Source: JANMZO01 sp963763135 (lineage in GTDB: Bacteria; Actinomycetota; Acidimicrobiia; Acidimicrobiales; JANYDT01). From it: a stretch of 64,000 bases of DNA. Positions 16,249-25,853 of the stretch are shown in pieces. Positions within the stretch are counted from its first letter, which is position 1, and each line of letters starts with the position of its first letter. The notes beneath the pieces were generated by a model. That model saw only the letters and a program-made list of their open reading frames with translations. It was not told the DNA's origin and made no database searches. The DNA is taken from NCBI GenBank assembly GCA_963763135.1, contig CAVXNJ010000013.1:143501-207500 (forward strand). The letters run 5' to 3'. The position numbers were made by a program, and so were the translations under genes.

Positions 16249-16935
16249 ATGACACTACCGTTCAACTCCATACTTGGGGCCGTTGGGTTAAACCCCAGCG
16301 ACCTTCTCAGCCGTTTCGGGCTCATCGGACTTGCCATCATTGTGTTTGCCGAAAGCGGACTGCTTGTCGGGTTTTTCCTTCCCGGAGATTCGCTCCTTTT
16401 CGCAGCCGGACTCCTCATAGCGACGGGCACGCTGCACATCCCGATATGGACGGCGGCAATCACGGCCGTGATTGCTGCAGCGATCGGCGATCAAGTCGGC
16501 TACCGCATCGGTCATCGAGCCGGTCCCCTACTGTTTCGCCGACCCAGGTCACGTCTCTTCAACCCCGATCATCCCCAGAAGGCCCAGGAATTTTTTGATC
16601 GGCAAGGCCCGAAAACCGTGATGCTGGCCCGTTTCGTGCCGATCGTGCGCACCTTCGTGCCGGTAGTCGCCGGCGTGGGCCGAATGGACTCGGCCGTGTT
16701 CACCCGGTACAACCTCGCAGGCGCTGTCGTCTGGGGCGCAGGAATCCCCTTCGCGGGCTGGTCACTCGGGCGCCGATTCCCCCAACTCGGCCAGCGCATC
16801 GACCTTGTCGCACTCACTATTGTCACCGTGTCACTGGCGCCGCTCATCATCAACCGATTCCGCCACCAACCCAATCGCGAACGAGCAACGAGCACAACCG
16901 ATGTGGTCACCACCGGAACGGACCAGACGATATGA
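16249..16935 (+). CDS. DedA family membrane protein
   Basis: 228 residues with a good AAGGAG site 12 bases before the ATG. DedA hallmarks: VFAESGLLVGFFLPGDSLLF (about 31-50), GDQVGYRIGHRAG, and ARFVPIVRTFVPVVAGVG with the conserved arginines. DedA proteins are membrane transporters/flippases, now linked to undecaprenyl-phosphate or phospholipid recycling, which fits the envelope genes around it. The stop overlaps the DUF1003 start (ATGA). Confidence 0.9.
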   Translation: MTLPFNSILGAVGLNPSDLLSRFGLIGLAIIVFAESGLLVGFFLPGDSLLFAAGLLIATGTLHIPIWTAAITAVIAAAIGDQVGYRIGHRAGPLLFRRPRSRLFNPDHPQKAQEFFDRQGPKTVMLARFVPIVRTFVPVVAGVGRMDSAVFTRYNLAGAVVWGAGIPFAGWSLGRRFPQLGQRIDLVALTIVTVSLAPLIINRFRHQPNRERATSTTDVVTTGTDQTI

Positions 16936-17444
16936 CACACGTTCGTTCGCTTTGGCATCGCCACCCAGGTGTCAAATCCGAACATGAACTCTCGGTAGGT
17001 CAACGAGCAGCTGACACCATGCGCAACGGGATGGGCTCGTGGGCGTTTGTGATAAGCGCGCTGGTGTTTCTTGCCATCTGGATGGTCTTCAACGGAAATC
17101 ACGGGTTCGACAAGTACCCATTCATTTTGCTGAACCTGGTGTTGTCATGCCTCGCCGCGCTCCAAGGCGCGATTCTGCTCATCGCCGCGAAACGTCAGGA
17201 TCAGATCGCGTCCGAACTGGCCATGCACGACTACGAAACCAATCTCGAGGCCGACCAAATCATCAAACAAGTACACAGCCTCACCGCCGAAATACATGCA
17301 CTCCTGCGCCAGCAAGCGCACCTGAACCAGACGGTCTTGACCGATCCGGCGAGTCCCCCGGACACGACGACGCACCAAACCGTCGACCACACACATCCGC
17401 ACAGCATCCCCGCAGCGACTAGTCCCGCCGAGCCAACCCCGTGA
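16932..17444 (+). CDS. DUF1003 membrane protein
   Basis: 170 residues. The conserved DUF1003 core spans two helices (WAFVISALVFLAIWMVFN and FILLNLVLSCLAALQGAILL) with the loop FDKYPF, then a coiled coil carrying RQDQIASELAMHDYETNLEAD. The C-terminal tail is low-complexity Thr/Pro. Function of the family is unknown. It is coupled to DedA upstream and PAP2 downstream by 4-base overlaps. Confidence 0.8.
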   Translation: MTHVRSLWHRHPGVKSEHELSVGQRAADTMRNGMGSWAFVISALVFLAIWMVFNGNHGFDKYPFILLNLVLSCLAALQGAILLIAAKRQDQIASELAMHDYETNLEADQIIKQVHSLTAEIHALLRQQAHLNQTVLTDPASPPDTTTHQTVDHTHPHSIPAATSPAEPTP

Positions 17445-18157
17445 TAAACAGACCACTGCACAGCCCAGGAACCGGGCGGCCGATGCCCAGCAGCCGTCGG
17501 CCTCTCGTAGTCGCAGCCCTTGCCGCCACCATCTCGGGCGTGCTCGGCGTGGGTTTGTACCACCAGCGGTTCCCGACGGCTTTCGATCGACGAATCACCT
17601 CTATCCTCAACTCGTACCAGGTCAGTGCGGCGGTAAATTGGCTCGAACTCGAAAAGCTCTGGGCGAAGCCGTCGATGCGCTGGACCGCAGAGATTGGTGG
17701 CCGGGCAACGCTGGCCGTTTTCCTCGCAGCCATCGTGGCGCTCGCGTGGCGGCGCCGGGACCTCGGCTTAGCAGTGATCGGCGTGGGCGCACCCGTTCTC
17801 GCCGGAGCCATCACCGAATTCATCGGCAAACCCCTCGTTGATCGGCGCATCGATGGCATCCACGCCACCTTTCCATCGGGACACGTCACCTCGGCGACTG
17901 CGATCGCTACGGTGTGCTGGGTCGCAGCACACCGCCGAACCAATCGGCTCTCACCAACAAACACCCGCACCTATCGGATCGGGGCGGTCTTGTCGTGGAT
18001 GGTGTGGCTGATACCGATCGGCGTCGGGGTGGCCGTCGTGCGACTTCGTTGGCACGTCGGCACCGACGTGCTTGGCGGATTCGGAGTCGGCGTGGGGGTC
18101 GTGTTCGGAACAGTCGCCGCGGTCAACACCATCACCGCGCGCCGGATGTCGTGTTGA
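17441..18157 (+). CDS. PAP2-type membrane phosphatase
   Basis: 238 residues from a GTG that overlaps the DUF1003 stop (GTGA). PAP2 signature: KPLVDRR (motif 1), FPSGHVTSATAIA (motif 2) and VRLRWHVGTDVLGGFG (motif 3), in five or six helices. It should dephosphorylate lipid (di)phosphates such as undecaprenyl diphosphate or phosphatidic acid on the outer face of the membrane. It closes the mprF-rhomboid-dedA-DUF1003 run. Confidence 0.8.
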   Translation: MINRPLHSPGTGRPMPSSRRPLVVAALAATISGVLGVGLYHQRFPTAFDRRITSILNSYQVSAAVNWLELEKLWAKPSMRWTAEIGGRATLAVFLAAIVALAWRRRDLGLAVIGVGAPVLAGAITEFIGKPLVDRRIDGIHATFPSGHVTSATAIATVCWVAAHRRTNRLSPTNTRTYRIGAVLSWMVWLIPIGVGVAVVRLRWHVGTDVLGGFGVGVGVVFGTVAAVNTITARRMSC

Positions 18158-18182
18158 AGGCCAGGCCCGTAGACTACCGACT

Positions 18183-18920
18183 ATGGCAGACGAGCAGAAA
18201 GCGATCCACGCACCGTCAACGGAACATCTTCTCGTCGTCGAAGACGACGAGCGCATCGCCGCCAACCTCGTTCGCGCCCTTCAGTCGCAGGGCTACCAGG
18301 TTACGCACACGTCAAGTGGCGCTCGTGCGCGGGCAGTGGCCCGCGACGAACAACCAGACCTGGTCCTGCTCGATCTCGGGCTACCCGACATGGACGGCCT
18401 TGACGTGTGCCGATCACTCGTCGCAGACAACCCTCACCTCCGCGTCCTTGCCCTCACTGCGCGCGCCGACGAAATCGATATCGTTCTCGGCCTCGACGCG
18501 GGCGCAGTCGACTACATCACAAAGCCGTTTAGTCTCGCCGAGCTTCTTGCACGGATACGATCCCAACTCCGACAACGTCACGACGACACAGTGTCCGCGG
18601 GCCGGCAGGTCATAGTTGGCTCCGTCCTGCTCGACCCGCCGTCACGACGCGTCTGGGTGGACGGGAACGAGGTCGATCTGCGAGCGAAGGAGTTCGACCT
18701 CCTTCGCGAACTGATGGCCAATGCCGGACGTGTCGTTTCACGCGAAGATCTGATGAGCAGCGTCTGGGACGAGCACTGGTTCGGATCAACCAAAACCCTA
18801 GATGTTCATATCGCCAGCCTCCGCCGTAAACTCGGCGATACGACGTCGGACGACGAAAACATGTCGGGGATGATTACCACCTTGCGCGGAATCGGATACC
18901 GCTACGAGCGGAATGGCTAG
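18183..18920 (+). CDS. OmpR-family response regulator (pair 1)
   Basis: 245 residues starting MADEQKAIHA. The receiver domain has VVEDDE, phospho-acceptor D64 in LVLLDLGLPD, and KPFS. The C-terminal winged helix (about 150-240) has EFDLLRELMANAGRVVSRE and GIGYRYE. The stop overlaps the following kinase GTG by one base (TAGTG), so this is a coupled two-component operon. No TTCAG tandem box is found upstream, so it is probably not the regulator of the regulon described in the findings. Confidence 0.9.
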   Translation: MADEQKAIHAPSTEHLLVVEDDERIAANLVRALQSQGYQVTHTSSGARARAVARDEQPDLVLLDLGLPDMDGLDVCRSLVADNPHLRVLALTARADEIDIVLGLDAGAVDYITKPFSLAELLARIRSQLRQRHDDTVSAGRQVIVGSVLLDPPSRRVWVDGNEVDLRAKEFDLLRELMANAGRVVSREDLMSSVWDEHWFGSTKTLDVHIASLRRKLGDTTSDDENMSGMITTLRGIGYRYERNG

Positions 18921-20326
18921 TGCGCCGCCGAATTTTTGGGGCGCTCGTCGGTCTCGTCGCAGTATCGCTCGGCGTGTTCATAGCCCCCCTCATCGGTGAC
19001 GAAGCACGCCAAATCCGCACTAACACCGACCGCGATTTACGCGGTGACACGGCTCGAATACTGTCCCAGATTGAGGTCGTGCTCTCAAACCCGAACGCGA
19101 ATCTGACAGACATTACCAATCGGCAACTCCACCTTCGCGATGCGCCCGACCTTGTAACCGGGGTCTACGACCATCGGGCGCAACGAGGCTCGGGGAGCGG
19201 GCCTAAAGATGGTGGCGTCGCCGTACGCGACGCGTTGAAGGGTTCGGCGACGCAGGAAACGCGAAACGGAATCCGTGCGCTCATGGAGCCGATCGTGCAA
19301 GCCGGCGACGTGATCGGCGTGATCCGGGTTGGGGAACCTGTCAGGGAGATGAATTCAGCCATCCGACGACGTCAACTTCTTATCGCAGCCACAGCTGCCG
19401 CGGTCTTGGCAGCCGCTTCGCTCATCGCTGCATGGCTCACCCGACGCCTGCTGTTACCCCTCGCGGAACTCGAACGAAACGCGGATCGCCTCACCGACGG
19501 CGACTTTTCCGCACGGGTAACTACAACGCACCTGAGCGAAATCAACCGAGTCGGCTCGGCGTTCAACGCAGCAGCGGGCCGGATCGAACGGCTCGTAGAA
19601 CGCGAACGAGCATTTTCCTCCGACGTTGCCCACCAACTCCGCACGCCGATCACCAGCTTGCGAACAGCGATCGAAACCGAACAGATCGCCCCCCGCAACG
19701 ACCACACCCTCGTACTCGGCGAAGTACTCGACGACATCAATCGACTCGAGACTACCGTACGTGACCTACTCGCCCTATCCCGCGATGCTCCCACCGACCG
19801 AAGCGAACTACGAATCGACGATCTCATCGGCGGGGCCGTCGCTCAGTGGCGTCCAATCCTCGCCCGCAAGCAACGACGATTGGAGATCGAGATCAGTTCC
19901 GGCAGCCGACCGGACGTGCGGGCGTCACGAAGCGCAGTCGAACAGATCCTTTCGATCCTGCTTTCCAACACCGAAAAGCACGGTGCGGGCACAACAACAA
20001 TCGGAGTCACGCACAACGGACCGGGCCGTCTCGACCTGACCGTCACCGATGAAGGCCCCGGGGTCATCGGGGACATCGAACGCGTTTTCCGTCGACGCGT
20101 TTCAACCGGCGGCGGTAACGGCATCGGACTCTCCCTCGCCGCATCGCTCGCTCACGCCGAAGGCGCCACCCTCACCCTCGATCAGTCCGGACCGAACCCA
20201 ACATTTCGGCTCTCCCTCTGCGACGCCACGCACAACCCGACAAGGTCAGCCGACGGTCCGGTGCGAATTGACCGGCGCTGGCAAAGCGCACCCCGAGACG
20301 ACACTGCACGTATTACGCAACGTTGA
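18920..20326 (+). CDS. Sensor histidine kinase (pair 1)
   Basis: 468 residues. One N-terminal helix, an extracytoplasmic sensor region of about 120 residues, a second helix (about 152-175), a HAMP domain (RRLLLPLAELERNADRLT), then the HisKA H-box VAHQLRTPITSLR (H238). HATPase motifs follow: N-box ILLSNTEKHG, DEGPGV and GNGIGLSLA. In the H-box the usual SHELRTP is AHQLRTP, which is seen in other actinobacterial kinases. Signal unknown. Confidence 0.9.
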   Translation: MRRRIFGALVGLVAVSLGVFIAPLIGDEARQIRTNTDRDLRGDTARILSQIEVVLSNPNANLTDITNRQLHLRDAPDLVTGVYDHRAQRGSGSGPKDGGVAVRDALKGSATQETRNGIRALMEPIVQAGDVIGVIRVGEPVREMNSAIRRRQLLIAATAAAVLAAASLIAAWLTRRLLLPLAELERNADRLTDGDFSARVTTTHLSEINRVGSAFNAAAGRIERLVERERAFSSDVAHQLRTPITSLRTAIETEQIAPRNDHTLVLGEVLDDINRLETTVRDLLALSRDAPTDRSELRIDDLIGGAVAQWRPILARKQRRLEIEISSGSRPDVRASRSAVEQILSILLSNTEKHGAGTTTIGVTHNGPGRLDLTVTDEGPGVIGDIERVFRRRVSTGGGNGIGLSLAASLAHAEGATLTLDQSGPNPTFRLSLCDATHNPTRSADGPVRIDRRWQSAPRDDTARITQR

Positions 20327-20489
20327 CAGCGACCGACGTCGATCATCAAGGCGCTCCATGCCATCGGTTGATCTCGCCCACGGCGCCGTCAACATCGCAA
20401 GTCGACGCCCAGTTCACCGCGACGAGGTTCGGTGCGTCCTCGAGCGCTGAGTTCCTGCTCAGGAAACATAAACCCATCGGCCATATGGT
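20327..20489. other. Intergenic, nothing recognised
   Basis: Stretch between the kinase stop and a possible small minus-strand gene. No repeat, hairpin or gene stands out. Confidence 0.4.
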
Positions 20490-20768
20490 TCATCGAGTTG
20501 TGGGTCGCCACAAACGTGACCGGATCGAACCGCCGATCGCAAGCAACCCGAACTTGCGATGCTTGACACTCTGCGAAACCGGTCGGCCTATCGCGTCGTT
20601 GGTTCCGAAACCCACGAGCATGCCCATCATCAATCGAGCGCCGACGTATGCGGTGGCGATCGACCCGCCAAGTGCCAGAGGGCCAACACGGTCGTGGAAA
20701 ATCGCCATTCCGACGCCAAGCGCAGCAAGTGAAACGGCGACGCCGACACAGCCACGCGCATCAGCCAT
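20490..20768 (-). CDS. Possible small two-helix membrane protein
   Basis: 92 residues from an ATG at 20768; the frame is open upstream to 21113 but that part is Arg-rich and unconvincing. Two hydrophobic helices (VGVAVSLAALGVGMAIF and LALGGSIATAYVGARLMMGM) separated by a short loop, then a basic tail. No family recognised. It might be the surviving end of a decayed gene. Low confidence. Confidence 0.3.
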   Translation of the reverse strand: MADARGCVGVAVSLAALGVGMAIFHDRVGPLALGGSIATAYVGARLMMGMLVGFGTNDAIGRPVSQSVKHRKFGLLAIGGSIRSRLWRPTTR

Positions 20769-20854
20769 CAATCGCGCCCAACGTTGCGCAACGACCTGCG
20801 TGCAGCGTTCAGGAAACGACGCTTGACACTCACCCACGGATCTACGGGGAAACA

Positions 20855-21052
20855 CTATCGATGCGCACAAAACAGCGGCGCCAGGACGACACGATCCAGG
20901 CCGATGCTTCGGGTTCCGTCGCCGACAGCAAGCACAAGCGCACGATCGACCCCCGGCGGCTCGGTCGCACCGATCAGCAGGACACCGAAATGGCGGACGA
21001 GGACATCGATCAGTGCGCCGCTCCCCAACAGCGCGGACCCGACGATCCGCAA
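20855..21052 (-). CDS. Possible small hydrophobic protein or gene fragment
   Basis: 65 residues with a protein-like composition (VGSALLGSGALIDVLVRHFG, GATEPPGVDRALVLAVGDG). It lies in the otherwise empty 750-base gap between the kinase and the GH15 gene. It is in a different frame from the 20490-20768 candidate, so both could be relics of one frameshifted gene. No family recognised. Confidence 0.25.
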   Translation of the reverse strand: MRIVGSALLGSGALIDVLVRHFGVLLIGATEPPGVDRALVLAVGDGTRSIGLDRVVLAPLFCAHR

Positions 21053-21076
21053 GTGATAGAACCCGCGTCGGATCTC

Positions 21077-23390
21077 TCAGGCGAGAGTTACGACGTGGTC
21101 GTGCCCTTCCCACTCCAGCGTGTCGAGGTGTTGTCGGGTGAACTCCAACGTGGACGCCTCAGCGAATGCTGAACGCTCGACACGGACTTCGTGAAGACCA
21201 AAGGCTGATGGCTTCGAGGTCAGATCACGTGGACTGGTCCAGCCGTTGGTCCCGATATGGAGCAAAAACGGGCCCGACCACCTGATCACCAATGTCGTTG
21301 CCGACGTGACAATACGCGGTTCGTCGCGGATGTGTGCCACCCCGGTGTTCCGTTCGGTCGCGTAACGTTCGGCGACGGCAGCGATCCTGTCGAACGCTAC
21401 GCCATGAACGGCCGCCGAATGTAGCTTGAGGAATTCGGCGTGCGCCCAAACGAGCGGCATCGCGCTGCCGCTCGGCGATCCGGGGAACAGTCGCCGCTGC
21501 GCAATCGCGTCGGTGTCCCAGACCTGTTCGGGGATGAGGTGTCCGCGGCCCGTCGAAGCGGCCATCGCCCGAAGGTAGGGAAGCGGGTCCTCTCCGTGAC
21601 CGATGGCGTAGTGCCCGCGTTCACCGGCGAGCAGCGGCCAGGCCCGACCGATCCCGGAACCGTCGAACGGGGAACCATCGGTGTGTTCGCCGTAGCCGTC
21701 GTCCTGATATCGGTGGAAGTACGGGTGCCCCCGAAGCTCCACGCGAAGCGTTGCATCGACAACGGCCACGGTGTCCACCACGCGCGGATCGGATGCCGCA
21801 CGGAGGCCGTGGCGAACGAGTGCCAAGAACTCCAGGCCGACTAGGTCGGCGACTCGATAGGTTTCGCCGCCACGATTCGCCAGCATCAATGACGCTGACG
21901 AAGGATCCGCGTTCGCGGGACACACGCGTACGTAGTTGCCGGGCACTCCATTGCGCCGAGCGAGTTCACCGCCATGTGCGTATACAAGGTCTTCAACGCT
22001 CGCGTTTCCACCAGTCCGCGACTTCGAGCGCATAAGCGGCTTCGTCGTCAGGGAGCCAGCCGGAGAGTGCCGCTGCGGCAAGCGCGGCGATCGCAACCGC
22101 GAGCGTGAACGGATTCGCACCGGCGGTCTCCTCCCATCGGTCCTGATCAGACAGCGGACCATTGCGCACGAGGTGTCCAACCGCCCGCCTGATCATCCGG
22201 ACCATCGGCGCACGGTCGGATTCGTGCAGCGCATCGAGTTCGTGCAGTTTCATGGCCAACAACACAGGCAGCGCAGTCTCGTCGAGTTGGCGGCCCTTCC
22301 AGAAAGGAACGCCGTCGGGGGTGAAGTTCTGCGGCCAGTCACCGTCGTGGCTTTGCGTCGCCGCGAGATGGTGCAGCACGCGTCGTGCGTCGTCGGTCAG
22401 GCCGATCGCACTCAAGGCGAGGCCGGTTTCTGCACAATCGCGTGGCCACACCAGGTGGTAGCCGCCGGGATCGTCGTGGCTGAATCCCCAAGGCGTGGAC
22501 AGGCTCGCCACGATAGCACCGGGGAAGGCGAGGTCCTCGTGAACGCGTAGGACCATCGCGGACAGGTGGGCCAGTTCGTCGAGCTCGGGGGAGACCTTGC
22601 CGAGTCGAAGGGGCGCGGCCCATTGCGTCCACCCGGTCTCGAACGTTGACGCTGCAGCATCGAAACCTTCCGTCAGCGACCCTCGAGCGAGGCTACGCGC
22701 GCCAGTCGCGGTGCCCGCGAACGCGAGAGCGAGCGTGCCGCAGAGATCGCGCGGTGTCGCCGCGAGCGCAACGTTTCCCTGCTCTGCACGATCAAAGGTC
22801 CACGTGAGTTCGCCGTTGCGATGCAAGTCCTGCCAAGCGTCGGAGGCACCCACGAACCCGACCGAGGTCCACACGAAGCCTGCACGATCGACAACGGCGA
22901 GTACTTCATCGCCGTTACGGGCAAAGAGTTCCGCCCGGTCGGTCCATGCAGTGTTGTCGTGGCCGGTGCCGCCGAGGTGCGGCGAGGCGAGAACGTGAAG
23001 ACGAAGCGATCCCGGCGACCCGTCGGGCCCAATGACCTCGTCGAGTTCATAGCGCACGAGCACCACGTCGCGGCGCGGGTCGGCGACGACCATCAGTGTC
23101 AGTGTGAACCGTTCGTGGCGATGCACGATCGTCGGCAATGGCACAGTGGGGCTTGGCATAGTGATGGCGTAGTCGGCGTTTCGCTTGACCTCGACCCAGA
23201 AATCGTCGCCGGTCACGAGGAATCCGAGATCGCGGATCTGTGGTCGTCCGGTGTTCGGCCAGAACACTTCGTTGAGCACGCCGCCGCCGATGGTGAACCA
23301 GACGCGGCTCGTCCCCAACGCCGTACCGACGGTGTCCTTGTCACCGGCAGCCCATGCCGGCGCTATTCCTGGTGCTCCGAATGCGTGCAT
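21077..23390 (-). pseudogene. GH15 glucoamylase-like gene, single frameshift
   Basis: The start at 23390 (MHAFGAPGIAPAWAAG) lies two bases after the zwf stop. Part 1 (465 codons, to 21993) holds the N-terminal beta-sandwich and the first part of the (alpha/alpha)6 barrel (DPGGYHLVWPRDCAETGLAL). Part 2 continues in another frame with RAWPLLAGERGHY and LIPEQVWDTDA, the segments that carry the acid/base glutamates in GH15. Reading ...ADWW then NASVEDLVYAHGGEL requires removing one base of the TTT (plus strand) at 22005-22007. If intact, it would hydrolyse alpha-1,4-glucans or related glucosides, cytosolically since no signal is seen. A sequencing error is quite possible. Confidence 0.75.
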
Positions 23391-23392
23391 GA

Positions 23393-24880
23393 TCAGGCGT
23401 CCTCTTGCTGAGTCGGGTTGTTTCCGGTCGGCCGCCAACGCTGATCCGGAGCGAAAAATCCTGGCGGCGCGTCGGGACCATCACTGCCAGCCCGATACGG
23501 CAGCGGTTCACCCGACGCTTTCCACGCATCCAGAACCGGTTGCACAATCGCCCACGCGGCCATGGCCTCGTCGCCACGGATGAACAGGCTTCTGTCTCCC
23601 GCCAACACATCGAGCAGCAACTGCTCGTACGCGGTGTACGGCGAGCCGCCAGCACTCGGGTCAGTTGTTGTAAGTGTCACCCGACGGGTGTCGAGGCCAA
23701 GACCGGCTTTCTTCGTAACCGCGTCGAGCTCGATCGTCTCGTCCGGTCGAAGACGCAACACAATCCAGCTCCCATTATCGTCGGTCCCCCCAATTCCCGT
23801 CGCGCTCACCGACGTGGCGGGCGCGTGGATCATCGCAGAGGGAGGCGGCCGGAGTTGCAAGGCGATCTCCGTCACGTCACCACTCATTCGCTTGCCGCTG
23901 CGTAGCGAGAACGGCACACCCTGCCACCGCCAGTTGTCGACGAAGAGCTGCAGCGCCGCATAGGTCTCCGTATTGGAATGCGGGTCGATGTTCGGCTCGT
24001 CGCGGTAAGCCACGATCGATGCCTCGCCCACGGACCCCGACGCGTACTGGCCCCGGACGGACCGCGATGCAACATCCGCGGGCGTCATCGGACGAACCGA
24101 ATGGAGCACCTCGACCTTGTGATTGCGGAGCACCTCGGCATCCCAGTGCGAGGGTGGCTCCATCGCGCAAAGTGCGAACAACTGCATGAGATGGTTCTGG
24201 AGCATGTCACGTAATGCACCTGCCTGGTCGTAGTACTTCCATCGTCCTTCGAGCCCAATCGTTTCTGCCGCCGTGATCTGCACCTGAGCGATGTTCGATG
24301 AGTTCCAGACCGCTTCAACGAAACGATTCGCCAACCGGAACACCAGCATGTTCTGCACCGCGTCCTTACCGAGGAAATGATCGATTCGGAAGATCTGATC
24401 CTCGCGCCAAGAGGCCGCGAGCTTGGATTGCAGCTCCACAGCGGTGGCTGAGCTTGTCCCGAACGGCTTTTCGATCACGAGGCGGCGAGCGCCGCTCACT
24501 TCATCCGCGAGGCCCGCCTCACCCAACGCAGCAGCGGCCTGCCCGAACAGGCCCGGGGGCAGCGCCAGATAGAACACCGCGTCGCCGACGACCAGTGGCG
24601 CCAACGCCTTGAGCGACTTCGGGGTAAGTTCTCCGCGTACATACGAAGCGTTCACGACGAGCGTCGCCCACGCGGTTTCGTCGACCCCATCACCAAAAGT
24701 CATCACCCCCGCATGCAAGTGCTCAAGGAACTCCGCGGTCGTCCAGTCCTCGACCGCGAAACCAACCAAACGAACATTGCGCACCCGCCCGAGCGACAAC
24801 AACCGGTGCAATGCGGGAAAGAGCAAGCGGCGCGTGAGGTCGCCACTCGCTCCGAGGATCACGATCGTTTTATCTGGCAC
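23393..24880 (-). CDS. zwf: Glucose-6-phosphate 1-dehydrogenase
   Basis: 495 residues from a GTG at 24880. The ATG at 24895 is rejected because AAGGAG lies between the two and is correctly spaced (5 bases) only for the GTG. NADP-binding GASGDLTRRLL at the N-terminus, VIEKPFGTSSATA, and the active-site signature RIDHFLGKDAVQN. Length and order fit the family. It oxidises glucose-6-phosphate to 6-phosphogluconolactone, feeding NADPH to the pentose phosphate pathway. It is directly upstream of the glucoamylase-like gene, so glucose release and oxidation may be linked. Confidence 0.95.
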   Translation of the reverse strand: MPDKTIVILGASGDLTRRLLFPALHRLLSLGRVRNVRLVGFAVEDWTTAEFLEHLHAGVMTFGDGVDETAWATLVVNASYVRGELTPKSLKALAPLVVGDAVFYLALPPGLFGQAAAALGEAGLADEVSGARRLVIEKPFGTSSATAVELQSKLAASWREDQIFRIDHFLGKDAVQNMLVFRLANRFVEAVWNSSNIAQVQITAAETIGLEGRWKYYDQAGALRDMLQNHLMQLFALCAMEPPSHWDAEVLRNHKVEVLHSVRPMTPADVASRSVRGQYASGSVGEASIVAYRDEPNIDPHSNTETYAALQLFVDNWRWQGVPFSLRSGKRMSGDVTEIALQLRPPPSAMIHAPATSVSATGIGGTDDNGSWIVLRLRPDETIELDAVTKKAGLGLDTRRVTLTTTDPSAGGSPYTAYEQLLLDVLAGDRSLFIRGDEAMAAWAIVQPVLDAWKASGEPLPYRAGSDGPDAPPGFFAPDQRWRPTGNNPTQQEDA

Positions 24881-25075
24881 TACAGCTCCTTGCATTGAGG
24901 CGAGTCCATGCGGAGAACTGCGACGCCGGACCCCTCGTGAAGTACCAATGAGCATCTCATGTCAGCGCCCGTGCCGGGTCGCCAAGCAGTCGCCTGCTCG
25001 AACCCGTTCTTGTCGAATCCGGTCCGTGCACCGACCGTTGCAACTCGCCCCCTCGCTGGCACAGTCGCGTTCGCC

Positions 25076-25106
25076 TTCAGAGCTTCTTGCACCTGCCTGC
25101 GAGGAT
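25076..25106 (+). promoter_or_regulatory. Degenerate tandem-repeat promoter box
   Basis: TTCAGAGCTTCTT followed by GCACCTGCCTGCGAGGAT. Apart from a 2-base gap it parallels the box before the PAP2 gene (TTCAGAACTTCTTCAGGACC then TGCCTGCGACCAT at 38864). It lies about 50 bases before the truncated gene at 25154 and may be a decayed member of the same family. Confidence 0.35.
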
Positions 25107-25153
25107 GAGGGCATCAACCACTCCTCGCACAGGGTCGAGAAGAAAGGGAACTC

Positions 25154-25375
25154 ATGAACAGCGAATCAGCCAAAAGCAATCCCTACCCGCTCACCGAGGA
25201 CACGTGCAAGCGTCGCCATCCGGCGAAGAAGAGTCGCATCGCGGCCCTCGCTTGCAGTGTGGCCACCACGGGTGGTCTCGCCAACATCATGTTCCAGTCT
25301 GACCAGGTAACGGCCGCATCAGGTCCGACCGCAAAGACAGCGACAAGTACGCACCGTTCCACTCCAAAGTCGTGA
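25154..25375 (+). CDS. N-terminal fragment of an anchored/exported protein
   Basis: 73 residues, AAAGGGAA 3-8 bases before the ATG. Basic stretch KRRHPAKKSRIAA, then a short hydrophobic segment (LACSVATTGGLANIMF), then a Ser/Thr-rich tail that ends where transposase-like sequence begins. The basic-hydrophobic start resembles the membrane anchor of actinobacterial FMN-binding domain proteins, but the domain itself is absent. Interpreted as the 5' end of a gene cut by a Tn3-family insertion. Confidence 0.4.
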   Translation: MNSESAKSNPYPLTEDTCKRRHPAKKSRIAALACSVATTGGLANIMFQSDQVTAASGPTAKTATSTHRSTPKS

Positions 25376-25389
25376 CGTCGGCGTGCGCG

Positions 25390-25668
25390 ACTCGACCTAC
25401 GTGCTCGACGGGCGGATTCAGTCGGTGTGCGCAAGGAGCTCGTTGAGTCGTTCTGATGGTGTCATGTATCCGACATTCGGATCGCTGAGCACTACACCGA
25501 CACCACGGATTCACTGATCATGTCTTCGGCCTCATGCACCTCCTCGGTTTCCGGTTCGCTCCCCGCATTCGCGACCTCCAAGACAACCGCCCCTACATCC
25601 CCAGCCACCGATGAACAACTCCAGTCGCTCATCGGTGGCACGCTCAACCTCACGCCTTCGCCCATCTG
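25390..25668 (+). pseudogene. Relic of a Tn3-family transposase
   Basis: Three short in-order pieces of the Tn3 TnpA catalytic region in different frames: TYVLDG and DIRIAEHYTDTTDS (about 25400-25515), DHVFGLMHLLGFRFAPRIRD plus LQDNRPYIPS (about 25517-25607), and DEQLQSLIGGTLNL (about 25611-25655). At least two frameshifts and stops separate them; everything before and after is missing. This is a decayed remnant, not an active element. Confidence 0.7.
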
Positions 25669-25853
25669 AGATCACGGTTCGACCTGCCAGCGCACGATGG
25701 CAAAATTCACTGTCGCGCAGCGAAAATTCATCGGCTTCGGCGGGGCTGAAGCGCACCTTGGCTGCGCTTCAGCACACGATGTGGAAAGTAGATGATGTCA
25801 GCTCACAACGAGTCTGGTCCGAGGCCTCAAGCCTCGCCATCAAAGGACACCCC

